Assembly: GCF_030553075.1 (NCBI RefSeq) | Contig: NZ_CP130702.1 | Coordinates: forward strand, 62,001-126,000 | DNA from: Halomonas sp. I5-271120 | GTDB lineage: Bacteria; Pseudomonadota; Gammaproteobacteria; Pseudomonadales; Halomonadaceae | DNA length: 64,000 bases | Direction: 5' to 3' | In this document: positions 51,588 through 60,690 of the stretch, piece by piece | Layout of the letters: each line of letters opens with the position of its first letter | Numbering within the stretch: position 1 is the stretch's first letter | Position numbers and translations under genes: made by a program | The notes under the pieces: model-generated | What the model was told of the DNA's origin: nothing | The model's database searches: none | What the model saw: the letters and a program-made list of their open reading frames with translations, nothing else

Positions 51588-52526
51588 TCACTTGGCCAGA
51601 CACTGCTCAAGCATGTCAGTCTCGGGGTTGTAGAACTGGGACTCGATCCCGCGCATCGCGAACAATTCGCTGTAGAAGATCCGCTTGGCGCTGAAGTTGC
51701 CGGAGCTTGGGCATAGCTCATTGGTCAGGTCTTCGATCATGGGCTCAGTCGGGAACAGGCCGGGGCAGTTGTTCGGGGTGGCGTCATCCGGGAGGGCTTC
51801 CGGCCCGCCAGCCTGCATCAGCATGGCGTAGTCGCCTTCGTCCAGCAGGTCGTCATAGCCTGCGCATGCCATGCGCCATCGATCGTGCATCAGAAGCTCA
51901 GATATAGAGCCATGTTCTCGCAGCATGTCCTCTTCTGACTGACCGAAATGCTCAATCACGATCTTGTCTGACTCGTCTAGGGCCTCCTCTACGGCTGCCC
52001 GAACCTTGCTTCCGTTCTGTTCGCCAAGCCTGGCGATGACCTCGGCAGCTGGCTGTTGGGTGGCGTACACGCTGGGCTCCAAACCCACTACGCCTTCATC
52101 CACTTTCAGTTGCCCCATCATCTCTTTGACAGCCTCGGCCTCGAGCTGGCTACGGATCCTGCGGGCCTCCTCCATCTCTGCCTGGAGACCTGCCATCTTG
52201 GCCTGACGGCGGTACATGTCTTCGCGAAGCTCCACCGCCCGCGGATAGGTCACGTCATGTGCCCCCTGCGGATCGTCTTCGCCCAGAAGCACATGCACAT
52301 AAGCCGGCTGGAGCATGGCAGCGCCACCTCGCCCCCAGTTCCCCCAACGCACTGCGACAGGCCGCTGAACCTGGTGCTCTAGGTGGAGCTCTTTGCCCTG
52401 CATCGCCATGGATTGCTCTTGGGCGGTCGGCGTATCGGCAGGCTCATGTTGCTCAGCCGTGAGGGAGGCGCAGCCCTGCACCCCGGAAACGGACGCGAGC
52501 GCAATAACAAGTGCAAGTCTCTTCAC
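51588..52526 (-). CDS. Lipoprotein, 312 aa, unknown function
   Basis: The GTG at 52526, with AGGA 8 nt upstream, gives a lipoprotein signal MKRLALVIALASVSGVQGC (lipobox VQGC). The mature part is helical and acidic (EDMYRRQAKMAGLQAEMEEARRI, KVRAAVEEALDESDKIVIEHFG) with WRMACAGYDDLLDEGD and, at the end, NELCPSSGNFSAKRIFYSELF. Longer in-frame starts lack an export signal. Divergent from traI and upstream of topB; it may be a plasmid transfer-related lipoprotein. It shares an upstream element with the LPP20 gene. Confidence 0.7.
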   Translation of the reverse strand: MKRLALVIALASVSGVQGCASLTAEQHEPADTPTAQEQSMAMQGKELHLEHQVQRPVAVRWGNWGRGGAAMLQPAYVHVLLGEDDPQGAHDVTYPRAVELREDMYRRQAKMAGLQAEMEEARRIRSQLEAEAVKEMMGQLKVDEGVVGLEPSVYATQQPAAEVIARLGEQNGSKVRAAVEEALDESDKIVIEHFGQSEEDMLREHGSISELLMHDRWRMACAGYDDLLDEGDYAMLMQAGGPEALPDDATPNNCPGLFPTEPMIEDLTNELCPSSGNFSAKRIFYSELFAMRGIESQFYNPETDMLEQCLAK

Positions 52527-52599
52527 AATCTCTTCCTCGGCAGAATCATCTCGAGCCGAGGGTAGCGATTCTGAAAAGCGGGCCATGTCGAATTCAGGG

Positions 52600-52615
52600 T
52601 AAAAAAGGCTGTTTT
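52600..52615 (-). promoter_or_regulatory. Conserved upstream element shared with the LPP20 gene
   Basis: On minus AAAACAGCCTTTTTTA, one base different from 22347-22362. It lies 74 nt before the lipoprotein start, the same distance as in the other case. Confidence 0.45.
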
Positions 52616-52619
52616 TGCG

Positions 52620-52649
52620 TGGTCGGTAGCGTCGGGTAACCGACAACCA
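52620..52649. other. Inverted repeats in the lipoprotein-traI divergent region
   Basis: GTCGG-GTAA-CCGAC (52631-52644), flanked by TGGTCGG and CCGACAACCA, forms a nested inverted repeat. Next to a relaxase gene this could be an operator or part of oriT; nothing proves it. Confidence 0.3.
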
Positions 52650-52755
52650 AGTAGGCCATGCAGAAAACTGCCAAAAAAAGGCGCCGAATCGTCAGCGGGA
52701 GCCAAGGCGCGATAGGCAAACTGAGAGAAAGACTCCAGTTCTACTCAGACACAGG

Positions 52756-55700
52756 ATGCCTAGCGTTGTGCTGAACCGGTTACAGGCCCTAGTTAAAAAA
52801 GCGCGGAGAAAGCCCAATGCCAGCGCCCCCGATGCTGAATCCAAGCAGGGGGCAGGGCAGGTTCTCGATGACTATGATGACGGCCCAGTGCCGTCATATC
52901 CTCCCTTCCAGCACGGCATTCCTGCTGCGTCGGTTAGGCAGGTGATGGAGACCCAGTCGGACCTGATTTCACAAATCAGAGAGCAGTTGGGACTGCCGAT
53001 TAAAGAGTGGGAGGGCGTCGTTTACCCGATGCTCGAGCGCTATGCCGAGATCGTGCACCTCTTGCCGGCATCAGAAGCGCATCACCACCGCGGCGCCGGG
53101 GGGCTGTTTCGCCATGGCCTGGAAGCGGGGTTCTGGGCCTGTCGAAGTGCCGAGAACAAGATCTTCACCAAGGCGAAGACCCCTCAAGAGCGCCGGGGCG
53201 AAGGTAAGCGCTGGGAAGTCGCTGCCCTGACGGGCGGGCTGGCGCACGACGTTGGCAAGACCATATCCGATGTAGCCGTGACGGATCGCGAAGGTGTGCT
53301 GGAGTGGAACCCCCACCAGCCGCTGGCGCAGTGGATCTTGACCAACCGCGTGAAACGCTACTTCCTGCACTGGAATGCCAATCGCGAACACAAGCGCCAC
53401 GAGAGTTTCTCCGTCCTGTTCATGGCGCACATCATCCAGGGCACGACCAAGGCCTATCTGCTCAGTCACCCGGAAGTGATGGACCAGCTACTGAAGGTGG
53501 TGTCCGGCCAAGGCGAGGAAACCGAGTTCGGTAAGGTGATCCTATGGGCCGATCGCCAATCGGTGAGTCGCGACCTGAAGCATCAGCGGATCAGCCCGGA
53601 TGAGTTCGCCTACGGAGTGCCGGTCGAAAAGTATGTTCTGGACGCACTGCGAACCCTGATCGGCACCAAGGAACATCAGCCGAACAAGGCCCCGTTCAAC
53701 ATCTGCGTCACCAAGGCCGGTGTCTACCTGAAATGGGGTGCGATGGTGAAGGCCATCTTGGGCCTGTTGAGAAAGGACGATATCCGCGGCGTACCCTCCA
53801 ATCCCGATACCTTGGCACGGCTGCTGATCGAGCGAGGCCTCGCCAGTGGGCGGCCCGCTCCTACCAGGGACGTGCCCGACGCCTACTATCTGTACCACGT
53901 CATCCTGCCAAAGCCGAAAGGCTTGTCGGCGTTGAGCAAGCACGGTTCGGATAAGTATCTCCTGATCCATGACATCGACATGGTATTCCCGTCCACGGCT
54001 CTGCCGCAGACGATGGAAGTGGTGGCGGTCAACGATGATGACGAAGACCCGTCCGATGCCAAGCCTGAGGGCGATGGCCAGGACAGCGAGCAGGAAACGG
54101 ACGAGGCCGAACAGTCATTGGCATCGTTGGAAGGCGCCGGATCTGAGCGGGTGGAGCCGGATGGCTCGACCGACGCGGGCGGTGTGCCAAGCGAAGAAGC
54201 CGAGGACTCTGCGGCTGCGCAAGCCGTTGCAGGTTTAGCAGCAGCGAAGACGGCAAGCGCCAGCGCCCAGGACGACAGCCCCATCAGCATCGATGATCTG
54301 ATGTCGGGAGCCATGGAGCCTGAGGCTCAGCCAGCGGTCGGCGCTTTTGCTGAGGGTGCCTCGTCTGATGAAGCCGTCCCGGTCTCCGAGTACGAGGCAC
54401 AAGAAGAGGGTGACGAGGCTAGCGCTGATGTCACTGCCGAGCCAAGCAGTGATGGCGCAGACGGGGACGATTTCAACCTGGAAACCCTGCTTGCAGCTCA
54501 TGGCCATAAAAGCACGTGGGCAGCGGCACGGCAGCAACAGGAAAGCGTCCCCGAGACAGAGATCCCAGCGTATCTGCTGCAAGGTATGCAGGATGATGAA
54601 CAAGCGGAGGCCCCTTCCGAGGAAGATGACGGTGTTGAGTACGAGACGGTCGCAGAAGAACCCAAGGTCACTGGGGATGAGGTGGCCGTAAAGGTAGAAG
54701 AAGCTGTGCCAGCTCTACAGCCGGAAGAGCCTGCGTTCTGCAAGCAAGAGGGCCCCTCAGTAGCGTCTGCCGTGGCGCAAGCGACATCTCAGCTTGCCGA
54801 TGAGCCTGCCCCCGAGCAGCAGACACCAGAATCTCCTGATACAGCAGCTGAGCCCAATGCTGCAGACCCAGCACCCAAGCCAAGCGCCATTGATCGCAAT
54901 CAGGTAGGCAGCAATGCCGGCGATGAAGTCGTGTTTACTCGCATCACGTCGCTTCTTGCCTCCACGGAGACCAAGCCAAAGGACTTGCTGGCCGAAGCTG
55001 ATGCCAAAGAGGTCAGGAGGCGTGAGCAGAACGAGAAGTTCGAGAAGCGCCGCAACAAGCGCATGGAGAAGGCTGCTCGAAGCCCGACTGACCAGTTTGA
55101 TATCGATGCGACCCTCGAGGCCCGCCAGCGGGGCAGGGAGCTGTCGCGCGACGATGTTCGCGCGAGAAACAGTGACAAGTCGAAGCTTCGCCAAGAGGTA
55201 GAAAAGCTCGATCTGTATGTGCCGGAGGTCGATCCGGATAAAGACAAAGCGATCACAGAGGCTGCCACCAAGCAGGAAAAGGTAGACCTGGACTCGGTGC
55301 CGATTCCTGACATGCCGAAGACTCGCGGTAGGGTCGATATCGATGCACTACTCAATGGCGCTTCCACTCAAGGCGAGTCAGCAACCCTAGAGTCTCGCAA
55401 GGCACCGACTGATGGATCAGCTGACGGAGATGCCAAGGGACAAGCCGATCAGCCCGGCCAGTCGTCGTCAGGGGCCAAGAAAAAGCCGAGCCGGAATAAG
55501 CGTAAGGGGAAGCAGGGAAATGCGGCAGCGACTGCACCAGCCCCGCAGCAGTCCCAGGCATCCGATGTCCGAAATCCCGAGGAAAGGCCCGAGCCGTCCG
55601 AGGCTTCTCAAGTCACTGGCTCGGTGGCTGCTTCCCTAGCCTCATCGCCAGTACCGGCCCAGCCGCCCGGGGACAGTGATGGTGGCCAGGCATCCCCTGC

Positions 55701-56613
55701 CATGTTGCTGGACTCCTATCAGAAGCTGCAGGACGACCTTCTGAAGAAGGCCGGGGCGAACCTTCCTGACATCGATGTTGCTCTGATCGCCGACAACATC
55801 ATCAATGCCGTTCTGACCGGGGGTGAGCCCTTGGGGCGCAGCGCCTATTTCAACGCCGACAGGCGCCTGCTGGTTCACTACCCCGAAGGGATCGAAAGGC
55901 ATTTGCCGGCGCGGCCGAAAACACGGGATACCGGGCGAATCGCTCGTGAAATGCATCAAGCGTCGATCGTGAGTCATCTGAGGGGCGGAAGGCCACAGGA
56001 TGGCCCCGTACAGCGCGACCCAGAGACTGGCGGTGTGGTACTGGCGTTCACCATCGCGATCAACAAGCTGGTCAATAGACTCTTCCAGCAGGCGGAGTCT
56101 TGCTTGTCGAAAGAGCAGGATATGCCGGTGCTCGCGCCTCTGACGCACCGGAGTCATGTCAACTACGAGAAGGCAAGAAAGGAAATTCAGTCTTCTATTG
56201 ATCGGCACCACGCTGATGCACAGTCACACGAACCTCTTCCTGAAAAAGATGAGCCGACAGAGCAGGAGGTTGGCAAAGCATCAAGCATTGCTCAAAGGGT
56301 GTCAGAGTCCATCCAGGATAACTGGAGCCAAAACAAGAAACGAACAGAAGCGATAGAAGCTGTCTTGCAGATAATCTCCGATCAGGTCGCGCGTGGTAAA
56401 GGCTCGTTAATTGAAGATGTCCCGATCTATGACCAAGACAGAGTGCCCTCAGTACAGGAAAGCATTGTGACGCGCGCATCTAAGTCGGCAAACAACAAGT
56501 TGGTTAATCCGATAGGTCTCAGGAACCAGGTTAAGCGCAATACGACAATCACTGCCAAGAGGCTCCGGATTGCGGGTGGCCGGGTATATGTGAAGAGCGA
56601 ACAGGATGAATAA
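52756..56613 (+). CDS. traI: Conjugative relaxase TraI, MOBH family
   Basis: 1285 aa. The N-terminal 400 residues are the MOBH relaxase: HHHRGAGGLFRHGLE (His 109-111) and AHDVGK (HD 164-165) supply the metal-binding HD-type site. The C-terminal part (about 980-1285, with MLLDSYQKLQDDLLKK and a final GGRVYV winged-helix end) is the TraI_2_C domain. Between them (about 430-980) is a long acidic disordered linker with four copies of a short hydrophobic-acidic motif at residues 510, 573, 781 and 860. TraI nicks oriT and leads the strand into the recipient. The start has only a weak site (CAGG). traD follows after 2 nt. Confidence 0.93.
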   Translation: MPSVVLNRLQALVKKARRKPNASAPDAESKQGAGQVLDDYDDGPVPSYPPFQHGIPAASVRQVMETQSDLISQIREQLGLPIKEWEGVVYPMLERYAEIVHLLPASEAHHHRGAGGLFRHGLEAGFWACRSAENKIFTKAKTPQERRGEGKRWEVAALTGGLAHDVGKTISDVAVTDREGVLEWNPHQPLAQWILTNRVKRYFLHWNANREHKRHESFSVLFMAHIIQGTTKAYLLSHPEVMDQLLKVVSGQGEETEFGKVILWADRQSVSRDLKHQRISPDEFAYGVPVEKYVLDALRTLIGTKEHQPNKAPFNICVTKAGVYLKWGAMVKAILGLLRKDDIRGVPSNPDTLARLLIERGLASGRPAPTRDVPDAYYLYHVILPKPKGLSALSKHGSDKYLLIHDIDMVFPSTALPQTMEVVAVNDDDEDPSDAKPEGDGQDSEQETDEAEQSLASLEGAGSERVEPDGSTDAGGVPSEEAEDSAAAQAVAGLAAAKTASASAQDDSPISIDDLMSGAMEPEAQPAVGAFAEGASSDEAVPVSEYEAQEEGDEASADVTAEPSSDGADGDDFNLETLLAAHGHKSTWAAARQQQESVPETEIPAYLLQGMQDDEQAEAPSEEDDGVEYETVAEEPKVTGDEVAVKVEEAVPALQPEEPAFCKQEGPSVASAVAQATSQLADEPAPEQQTPESPDTAAEPNAADPAPKPSAIDRNQVGSNAGDEVVFTRITSLLASTETKPKDLLAEADAKEVRRREQNEKFEKRRNKRMEKAARSPTDQFDIDATLEARQRGRELSRDDVRARNSDKSKLRQEVEKLDLYVPEVDPDKDKAITEAATKQEKVDLDSVPIPDMPKTRGRVDIDALLNGASTQGESATLESRKAPTDGSADGDAKGQADQPGQSSSGAKKKPSRNKRKGKQGNAAATAPAPQQSQASDVRNPEERPEPSEASQVTGSVAASLASSPVPAQPPGDSDGGQASPAMLLDSYQKLQDDLLKKAGANLPDIDVALIADNIINAVLTGGEPLGRSAYFNADRRLLVHYPEGIERHLPARPKTRDTGRIAREMHQASIVSHLRGGRPQDGPVQRDPETGGVVLAFTIAINKLVNRLFQQAESCLSKEQDMPVLAPLTHRSHVNYEKARKEIQSSIDRHHADAQSHEPLPEKDEPTEQEVGKASSIAQRVSESIQDNWSQNKKRTEAIEAVLQIISDQVARGKGSLIEDVPIYDQDRVPSVQESIVTRASKSANNKLVNPIGLRNQVKRNTTITAKRLRIAGGRVYVKSEQDE

Positions 56614-56615
56614 GT

Positions 56616-58508
56616 ATGCGGTATGATCCCCACGGTTATGAAATGCCATTTCGGCCAAACTATGAAATGCGAAGTATGCTTGGTTGGTTGGGCGGCTCGG
56701 CGGCAGACCTGGCTATCATGGCGGGTTCTAGTCTACCGGTAGGGCCCTTTGCAGTTGTAACAGGCATTAGCTTTTCGATGGCGATGGCCCGTCTTCCCAA
56801 GGCGCTACGGATTAGACAACAGCACAAGCTTCTCTATGGCACGCCGCTTGAGTTTATGAAGCTTAGCGAAGTCGTGAAGCTATTGGAGAAACACCAGGAC
56901 GACATCTGGCTGGGTAGCGGATATACCTGGGAGAACCGTCATATACAGCGGTGTTACGAGCTTATCAAGCGCGACCTGGAGCGGGATCTAGGCAAGAAGT
57001 ACAAGGATCGCCGCAAGGAGTTGGCAGGTGAGCCATGGATTCACGGCCTTGAGTCTAAGACGATGACTGAATTTGTCCCGGTTAAGCACTTCGAAGGCCA
57101 TGCTCTGCTTGTCGGCACGACCGGCAGTGGCAAGACACGCTTTTACGACATGCTGATAACCCAGGATATCATTCGGCGGAAAAAGATAGCTGACAAAAAG
57201 CTGGCTAAGGTTATCGCTAACAAGCGCGGTACTGTGGTGATTATTGATCCCAAAGGGGACCATGAGCTCAAAGAAAATGCTCGGCGGGCGTGCGAGTTCA
57301 TGGGCGAGCCCGACCGCTTTCTGGAGTTTCATCCGGCCTTCCCCGAATCTTCATGCCGCATTAACCCGCTCCATAACTTCACTCGTGCGACAGAGCTGGC
57401 GTCACGGGTTGCGGCACTATTACCGAGTGAGGATGTCTTCTCCGACTTCGCATGGAACGCGATCAACAATATCGTCCAAGGCCTTGTCGCGGCTAACGAT
57501 CAGCCGTCCTTGAGGAAAATCCGCCACTATATCGAGGGTGGCACCGAGCGCCTTGTCACCACGGTGGTCGAGCGATACATCGAGGAGCATGCCGATCCTA
57601 AGGATGCAAAAGAATGGTTCGAGCTGTATATGCCGGACTATGAGAAGCGGACGCCGGCACAGATTGCCAAGTTCCGGATAAGGCTATACCGAGACAAGGT
57701 GAATTATGGTGAGATAAAGCCCAATAGTGATATCGAAGGCCTCTTCACGATGTTTGAGCATGACAAGGCTCACTTCTCAAAGATGATCGCTTCATTGCTC
57801 CCTCTGCTGAACATGCTTACTTCCGGGGAAGTGGGGGAGATGTTGTCGCCGGATTCAGAAAACCTCGATGACAGTCGCACGATCACCAATACAAGAAAGA
57901 TTGTTGAGCAGGGGAAAGTCCTCTATGTCGGTTTGGATTCTCTAACCGACACCAAAGTAGCTTCCGCAATAGGGTCAATGTTGCTGTCGGATCTGACTGC
58001 TGTAGCCGGTGATCGTTATAACTTTGACGACCTCGAAAATTGTGAGTTCGTGTCCGTCTATGTCGATGAGGCTGCGGAATGTCTTAACTCGCAATTGCTA
58101 ATGCTCCTCAATAAGGGGCGTGGTGCAAAGTTCCGTTTGATGCTCGCCACACAGACTGTTCCTGATTTCATCGCCAGGCTAGGCTCTGAAGAGATGGCTA
58201 TGCAGTTCTTGGGGAACATGAACAACACCATCGCTTTGCGTGTTATTGACTCCAAGACGCAGGAGTATGTGACGGAGAACATGCTTCCAACCAAAATCAA
58301 GACCGTAATGCGAACCCAGGGAAATTCTTCTGATAGCAATGAACCTTCCATGCATGGAGGCAATACGGGCGAGCGCCTAATTGAAGAGGAAGTGGCGCCA
58401 ATACCACAACAGTTGCTTGGATCGCTTCCAAACTTGGAGTTTATTGCCAAGGTGTCTGGCGGGCGCATTTACAAAGGAAAAATACCCATCTTGGTGGGCG
58501 AAGGATAA
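56616..58508 (+). CDS. traD: Type IV coupling protein TraD
   Basis: 630 aa. A short N-terminal membrane region (LGWLGGSAADLAIMAG, FAVVTGISFSMAMA) anchors a VirD4/TraG-type ATPase. Walker A is GTTGSGKT (167-174), Walker B VSVYVDEAAE, with DPKGDHELK and LMLATQTVPDF further family marks. It couples the relaxosome to the mating channel at the inner membrane. An AGGA site inside the end of traI serves the start. Complete. Confidence 0.95.
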   Translation: MRYDPHGYEMPFRPNYEMRSMLGWLGGSAADLAIMAGSSLPVGPFAVVTGISFSMAMARLPKALRIRQQHKLLYGTPLEFMKLSEVVKLLEKHQDDIWLGSGYTWENRHIQRCYELIKRDLERDLGKKYKDRRKELAGEPWIHGLESKTMTEFVPVKHFEGHALLVGTTGSGKTRFYDMLITQDIIRRKKIADKKLAKVIANKRGTVVIIDPKGDHELKENARRACEFMGEPDRFLEFHPAFPESSCRINPLHNFTRATELASRVAALLPSEDVFSDFAWNAINNIVQGLVAANDQPSLRKIRHYIEGGTERLVTTVVERYIEEHADPKDAKEWFELYMPDYEKRTPAQIAKFRIRLYRDKVNYGEIKPNSDIEGLFTMFEHDKAHFSKMIASLLPLLNMLTSGEVGEMLSPDSENLDDSRTITNTRKIVEQGKVLYVGLDSLTDTKVASAIGSMLLSDLTAVAGDRYNFDDLENCEFVSVYVDEAAECLNSQLLMLLNKGRGAKFRLMLATQTVPDFIARLGSEEMAMQFLGNMNNTIALRVIDSKTQEYVTENMLPTKIKTVMRTQGNSSDSNEPSMHGGNTGERLIEEEVAPIPQQLLGSLPNLEFIAKVSGGRIYKGKIPILVGEG

Positions 58509-58531
58509 CAACTTGAACAGAGGAGTCTAGT

Positions 58532-59071
58532 GTGGGGGATGTAGTTAAGCTGCGACGTACACCTGTCTTAGCAGAAACGCTAAATCTCAACGAGGAAGAG
58601 CATCGGCTCTTGCATCATGCCATGTTCTTTCCTGGGCGAAAGGATAGCAGGCCAGCATTAGTTGCGGCTGCGCGTTCGGATATCCCGATCCTGCCGGATT
58701 TGATTGCGAAATGCATAAAGGAAGCGGGAAGGCTTGAACAATCCAGCAACGAGGAATTGTTGGGAGTCATTGAATCTATCGTTCTCGCGGGCCTGAAGAA
58801 TTACGAAGAGGTTGTGTTTCCCTCCGACAGACTAAAGCACAAAAATTTGGTCAGAGGGGCTGCTTTGATTTCTGGGGTGATAAGCGAGTTCTGCGCCCAC
58901 CTTAGTTATCGGGAGGTAGATCGTCTACGGCTAACATCAAGATCCGAAGAGAGTGCCAGGAAATGGGCTTATGACCTCCTGGTGGGAGATAGGCAAAAAG
59001 TAACCTTGGACAAAGCGGGGAGGGGATATGCAGAAGCCATTATTTCTGATTCTGATTTTACTTGTTTTTGA
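58532..59071 (+). CDS. Conserved tra-region protein, 179 aa
   Basis: GTG start with GAGGAG upstream. Soluble and helical: EEHRLLHHAMFFPGRKDSRPA, LIAKCIKEAGRLEQSS, LLGVIESIVLAGLKNYEEV. Not recognised. Lying between traD and the DUF4400 gene and overlapping the latter by 44 nt, it is probably a transfer gene. Codon use is less GC-rich than in the later tra genes. Confidence 0.65.
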   Translation: MGDVVKLRRTPVLAETLNLNEEEHRLLHHAMFFPGRKDSRPALVAAARSDIPILPDLIAKCIKEAGRLEQSSNEELLGVIESIVLAGLKNYEEVVFPSDRLKHKNLVRGAALISGVISEFCAHLSYREVDRLRLTSRSEESARKWAYDLLVGDRQKVTLDKAGRGYAEAIISDSDFTCF

Positions 59072-59660
59072 GATTTTTATGATCATCTTGGTGGTTCCTA
59101 CCGATTGGATGGAAGATGTGATCAGGAAAGAGCAGATGATGGGTCGAGCGTTCTTGGGAGAGTCAACCCAGCTTGCCCTCACGTCTGACGCCGAGCGCAT
59201 GTTCAACAGCCTCATGATGGACACAGGCGTGTATCAGGCCGTGCACCAGTTCTTCATCCCGACAGAAGAGGAACGGCTGGCATCCGGTGCGATGAAGGAT
59301 CTGGGGAGGAGTGAGGTGTTTCCATATGCCGAGTCCCGCGTCCAGGCCTTAGCGATGATCGTCTTCCAGGTGATGATCCGAATTTCCGAGATCATGCTCT
59401 GGATGCCGTACCTCCTCGTCCTCGCCGTCCCGGCCATTTACGACGGCTACTGCCAATGGCACATCAACAGGAGCAGCTACCAGTACAGCTCTCCATTGAT
59501 GCATCGCTACGGGATGAGGGGCATGGGGTTAGTGCTGCTCGCTTCTCTGATGATCAGCATCGTGCCCTTGCCAATCCCTCCGGTGGTCGTGCCTGTGGCG
59601 GGTTTCTGCATGATTGCCTTCCTCGGGATCACGATCAAGAACATCCAGAAGAGAATTTGA
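59028..59660 (+). CDS. DUF4400 family conjugation membrane protein
   Basis: 210 aa; GGGGAGGGG before the ATG. An N-terminal helix (residues 4-23), a periplasmic part with VPTDWMEDVIRKEQ and VQALAMIVFQVMIRISEI, then three membrane helices in the C-terminal half around a cytoplasmic YDGYCQWHINRSSYQYSSP. This matches DUF4400, which follows traD in MOBH-type systems such as SXT/R391 and IncA/C. It probably helps the coupling protein. The gap to traL (95 nt) has a CAAAAAAGGGCGCGG stretch and a small hairpin. Confidence 0.85.
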   Translation: MQKPLFLILILLVFEIFMIILVVPTDWMEDVIRKEQMMGRAFLGESTQLALTSDAERMFNSLMMDTGVYQAVHQFFIPTEEERLASGAMKDLGRSEVFPYAESRVQALAMIVFQVMIRISEIMLWMPYLLVLAVPAIYDGYCQWHINRSSYQYSSPLMHRYGMRGMGLVLLASLMISIVPLPIPPVVVPVAGFCMIAFLGITIKNIQKRI

Positions 59661-59755
59661 CCTTGATTGAAAGACGGTCAAAAAAGGGCGCGGAACGCCC
59701 CTAGCCGAAGTGAAATGCTGGGTATCGTTGAAGCCATCTAACGATGGAGGCGCTC

Positions 59756-60058
59756 ATGGAGCCAGTAACGATACCCCGCAGGATCGATGATCCCCCCCAC
59801 CTGTTGCTGTGGTCTGTAGATGAAATGGCCCCGATGATCGTCGGGCTGATGCTCGGCATGATCATCGAGGAGGCTTTCTGGTGCACGACCGCAGGCTTTC
59901 TGATGACCCATGCCTACAAGCGATTTCGAGATAACAGACCCGATGGCTACATGATGCATTGGCTCTATTGGCATGGCCTTTCCTTCAAGATGGAAAGTAA
60001 AACCAGGAAGCGTCTGCGCTATTTCATCAGCCCGTTCCAGAAAACACTCCTTCCCTGA
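59756..60058 (+). CDS. traL: Conjugal transfer protein TraL
   Basis: 100 aa; GGAGG before ATG 59756. Opens EPVTIPRRIDDPPHLLLW, typical of TraL, with two membrane helices (about 28-60) and a basic tail. TraL is the VirB3-type inner-membrane part of F-type mating channels. Four codons upstream is another ATG inside the ribosome binding region. traE follows after 8 nt. Confidence 0.92.
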   Translation: MEPVTIPRRIDDPPHLLLWSVDEMAPMIVGLMLGMIIEEAFWCTTAGFLMTHAYKRFRDNRPDGYMMHWLYWHGLSFKMESKTRKRLRYFISPFQKTLLP

Positions 60059-60066
60059 GGACAAAG

Positions 60067-60690
60067 ATGAAAGTCAACCAGTTCAAGAAGTCATTGACCC
60101 AAACCAACGGCGAGAGAAAGTTTCTTGGCGGTGTGGTGGGGATTCTGGCAGTCGCAGTCCTCATTCTGGCTTACCTGCTGACCGCCGATGACAGCAAAGT
60201 CATTATCCAGCCCTATACCCTTAGTGAAGAGGCATGGATCACCCAGGAAAAGGCCTCCGTCGAGTATCAGGAATCCATGGCGCTGTTCTTCTCAGAGCTT
60301 CTGGGGAATGTCACTCCCGCCACGGTCGGCTTCATCAAGGAGCGCATCGATCCGCTGCTAGGCGCAAATATCCGTCAGAAAGTGGTCAACACGCTCGCGG
60401 ACCAAGCCGAGACCATCAAGACAGAGCAGGTGGTGATCACCTTCAATCCTCGCAGCATCATCTACGAAAAGCCGACTGGAAAGGTCTTCGTGACAGGTCG
60501 TTCGAAAACCGAAGGCCCATCTGGCGCAGTGCGTGAAGAGCAGCGCACCTTCGAGTTCGAGTTCCAGATTGCCAATTACCTTCCCCGCTTGACCGCTCTC
60601 GACAATTACGAAGGCAAGGCGATCACTCAAGAGCTCATTGAGCAGCGTGCCAAGCTCCAGAAGGCGAGCGAGGAGCGGGAGCAGTCATGA
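60067..60690 (+). CDS. traE: Conjugal transfer protein TraE (VirB8-like)
   Basis: 207 aa with one N-terminal membrane helix (about 21-42) and a periplasmic VirB8-type domain (ATVGFIKERIDPLLGANIRQKVV, VVITFNPRSIIYEKPTGKVFVTG, FEFEFQIANYLPRL). TraE is an assembly protein of the F-type channel. GAGG lies before the ATG. Its stop overlaps traK (ATGA). Confidence 0.95.
   Translation: MKVNQFKKSLTQTNGERKFLGGVVGILAVAVLILAYLLTADDSKVIIQPYTLSEEAWITQEKASVEYQESMALFFSELLGNVTPATVGFIKERIDPLLGANIRQKVVNTLADQAETIKTEQVVITFNPRSIIYEKPTGKVFVTGRSKTEGPSGAVREEQRTFEFEFQIANYLPRLTALDNYEGKAITQELIEQRAKLQKASEEREQS

Noticed and set aside
52664..52680. AAAACTGCCAAAAAAAGG before traI as a third copy of the lipoprotein element
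   Set aside because: Only the first half matches; the T tract is replaced by A, so it may be chance.
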